A stretch of DNA of 5,810 nt from Planctomycetota bacterium (lineage in GTDB: Bacteria; Planctomycetota; Phycisphaerae; Phycisphaerales; SM1A02): positions 1-5,810 of the forward strand of contig RFQW01000124.1 of assembly GCA_009924765.1 (NCBI GenBank), in the 5' to 3' direction. Both the position numbers and the translations under genes were made by a program. This document shows positions 5,533-5,810 of this stretch, one piece after another (within the stretch, counting starts at the first letter, position 1; each line of letters begins with the position of its first letter). The notes below the pieces were generated by a model. It saw nothing but the letters and a program-made list of their open reading frames with translations, ran no database searches and was not told the origin of the DNA.

Positions 5533-5810
5533 ACCCCGGGTGGGAAGTCCGGCCTTGCGCCAGGCCTCGAATCCGCCGGCCATGTTCGTGACATCCAGAC
5601 CAAGCCGCTGCAGCATGGCGGTGGCGGCCGCCGAGCGCCCGCCCAGCGCGCAGTGCACCAGGATCGGCTTTTCGCGTGGCAGGTCGGCCAGGCGCGTCGC
5701 CAGCCGCGTGTAGGGAATGTTCAGCGATCCCGCGATTCCATCGAGCGCGTGCTCCGTGGAGCCGCGCACGTCGAGCACGAACATGCCGGCCCGCGCACCG
5801 GCGGCCTGCT
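5500..5810 (-). CDS. Rhodanese-domain protein, C-terminal part, cut by the right edge; probably an MBL-fold/rhodanese fusion
   Basis: The visible 102 residues are a rhodanese domain: VLDVRG, then AGSLNIP, LPREKPILVH, the catalytic loop CALGGRSA (Cys codon at 5650-5652), and AGGFEAWRKAGLP, followed by a short Gly/Ala/Ser tail. An internal ATG at 5782-5784 would start directly at the first core strand of the fold, and the frame stays open to the edge with coding-like sequence (QAAGARAG), so the real start probably lies outside the window. The pattern DVRG...NIPY..L..RL..LP..KP..VHC..G.RSA resembles the second rhodanese domain at the C-terminus of ETHE1-like metallo-beta-lactamase/rhodanese proteins, which act as persulfide dioxygenases or sulfurtransferases. 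A stand-alone rhodanese is the alternative. It converges tail to tail with the YgaP-like gene and overlaps it by 33 bases; the two may serve the same sulfur pathway. The rhodanese domain is certain; the fusion is inferred. Confidence 0.85.
   Translation of the reverse strand, partial: QAAGARAGMFVLDVRGSTEHALDGIAGSLNIPYTRLATRLADLPREKPILVHCALGGRSAAATAMLQRLGLDVTNMAGGFEAWRKAGLPTRGSAAAGSLAGG

Noticed and set aside
5139..5591. Plus-strand open frame of 150 codons inside the YgaP-like gene
   Set aside because: It is an out-of-frame shadow rich in Arg, Gly and His, overlapping two genes with clear domain motifs.
5782..5784. ATG as the true start of the minus-strand rhodanese gene
   Set aside because: It would leave no residues before the first core strand of the fold, and the frame continues open to the window edge, so a start outside the window is more likely.

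Overview
This window is GC-rich and almost fully coding, with CTG, GTG, GCG and GGC codons dominating. It looks like a piece of bacterial chromosome. The large, insertion-rich PBP2 with an aspartate-rich loop after its KTGT motif, sitting next to RodA, suggests a Planctomycetota-type bacterium, perhaps Phycisphaerae. That assignment rests on remembered family features and is tentative. I see no sign of mobile elements, CRISPR arrays, tRNAs or rRNAs.

Layout. The left edge carries the first 140 codons of ychF on the minus strand. An 87-base divergent spacer separates it from a tightly coupled plus-strand operon: mrdA (PBP2), rodA and rsmG. Both junctions in this operon are ATGA stop/start overlaps. 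A 71-base gap with a small imperfect hairpin and a plausible promoter follows. Next comes a YgaP-like membrane protein (rhodanese domain plus DUF2892). It converges on, and overlaps by 33 bases, a minus-strand gene cut by the right edge. The visible part of that gene is a C-terminal rhodanese domain, most like the tail of MBL-fold/rhodanese fusion proteins.

How the genes work together. PBP2 (transpeptidase) and RodA (SEDS glycosyltransferase) form the core synthase of the elongasome, which builds lateral-wall peptidoglycan. RsmG (16S rRNA G527 N7-methyltransferase) is co-translated with them, and YchF is a ribosome-associated ATPase, so the left and centre of the window mix cell-wall growth and translation housekeeping. 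The two convergent rhodanese genes on the right probably handle sulfane sulfur. This pairing resembles known persulfide-detoxification gene neighbourhoods.

I found no clearly new biological system. The points most worth a second look are a Ca-loop-like insertion beside the PBP2 active site, loss of a usual Glu-Glu pair near the catalytic Asp of RodA, probable leaderless transcripts, and the overlapping convergent rhodanese genes with a Cys-rich tail.
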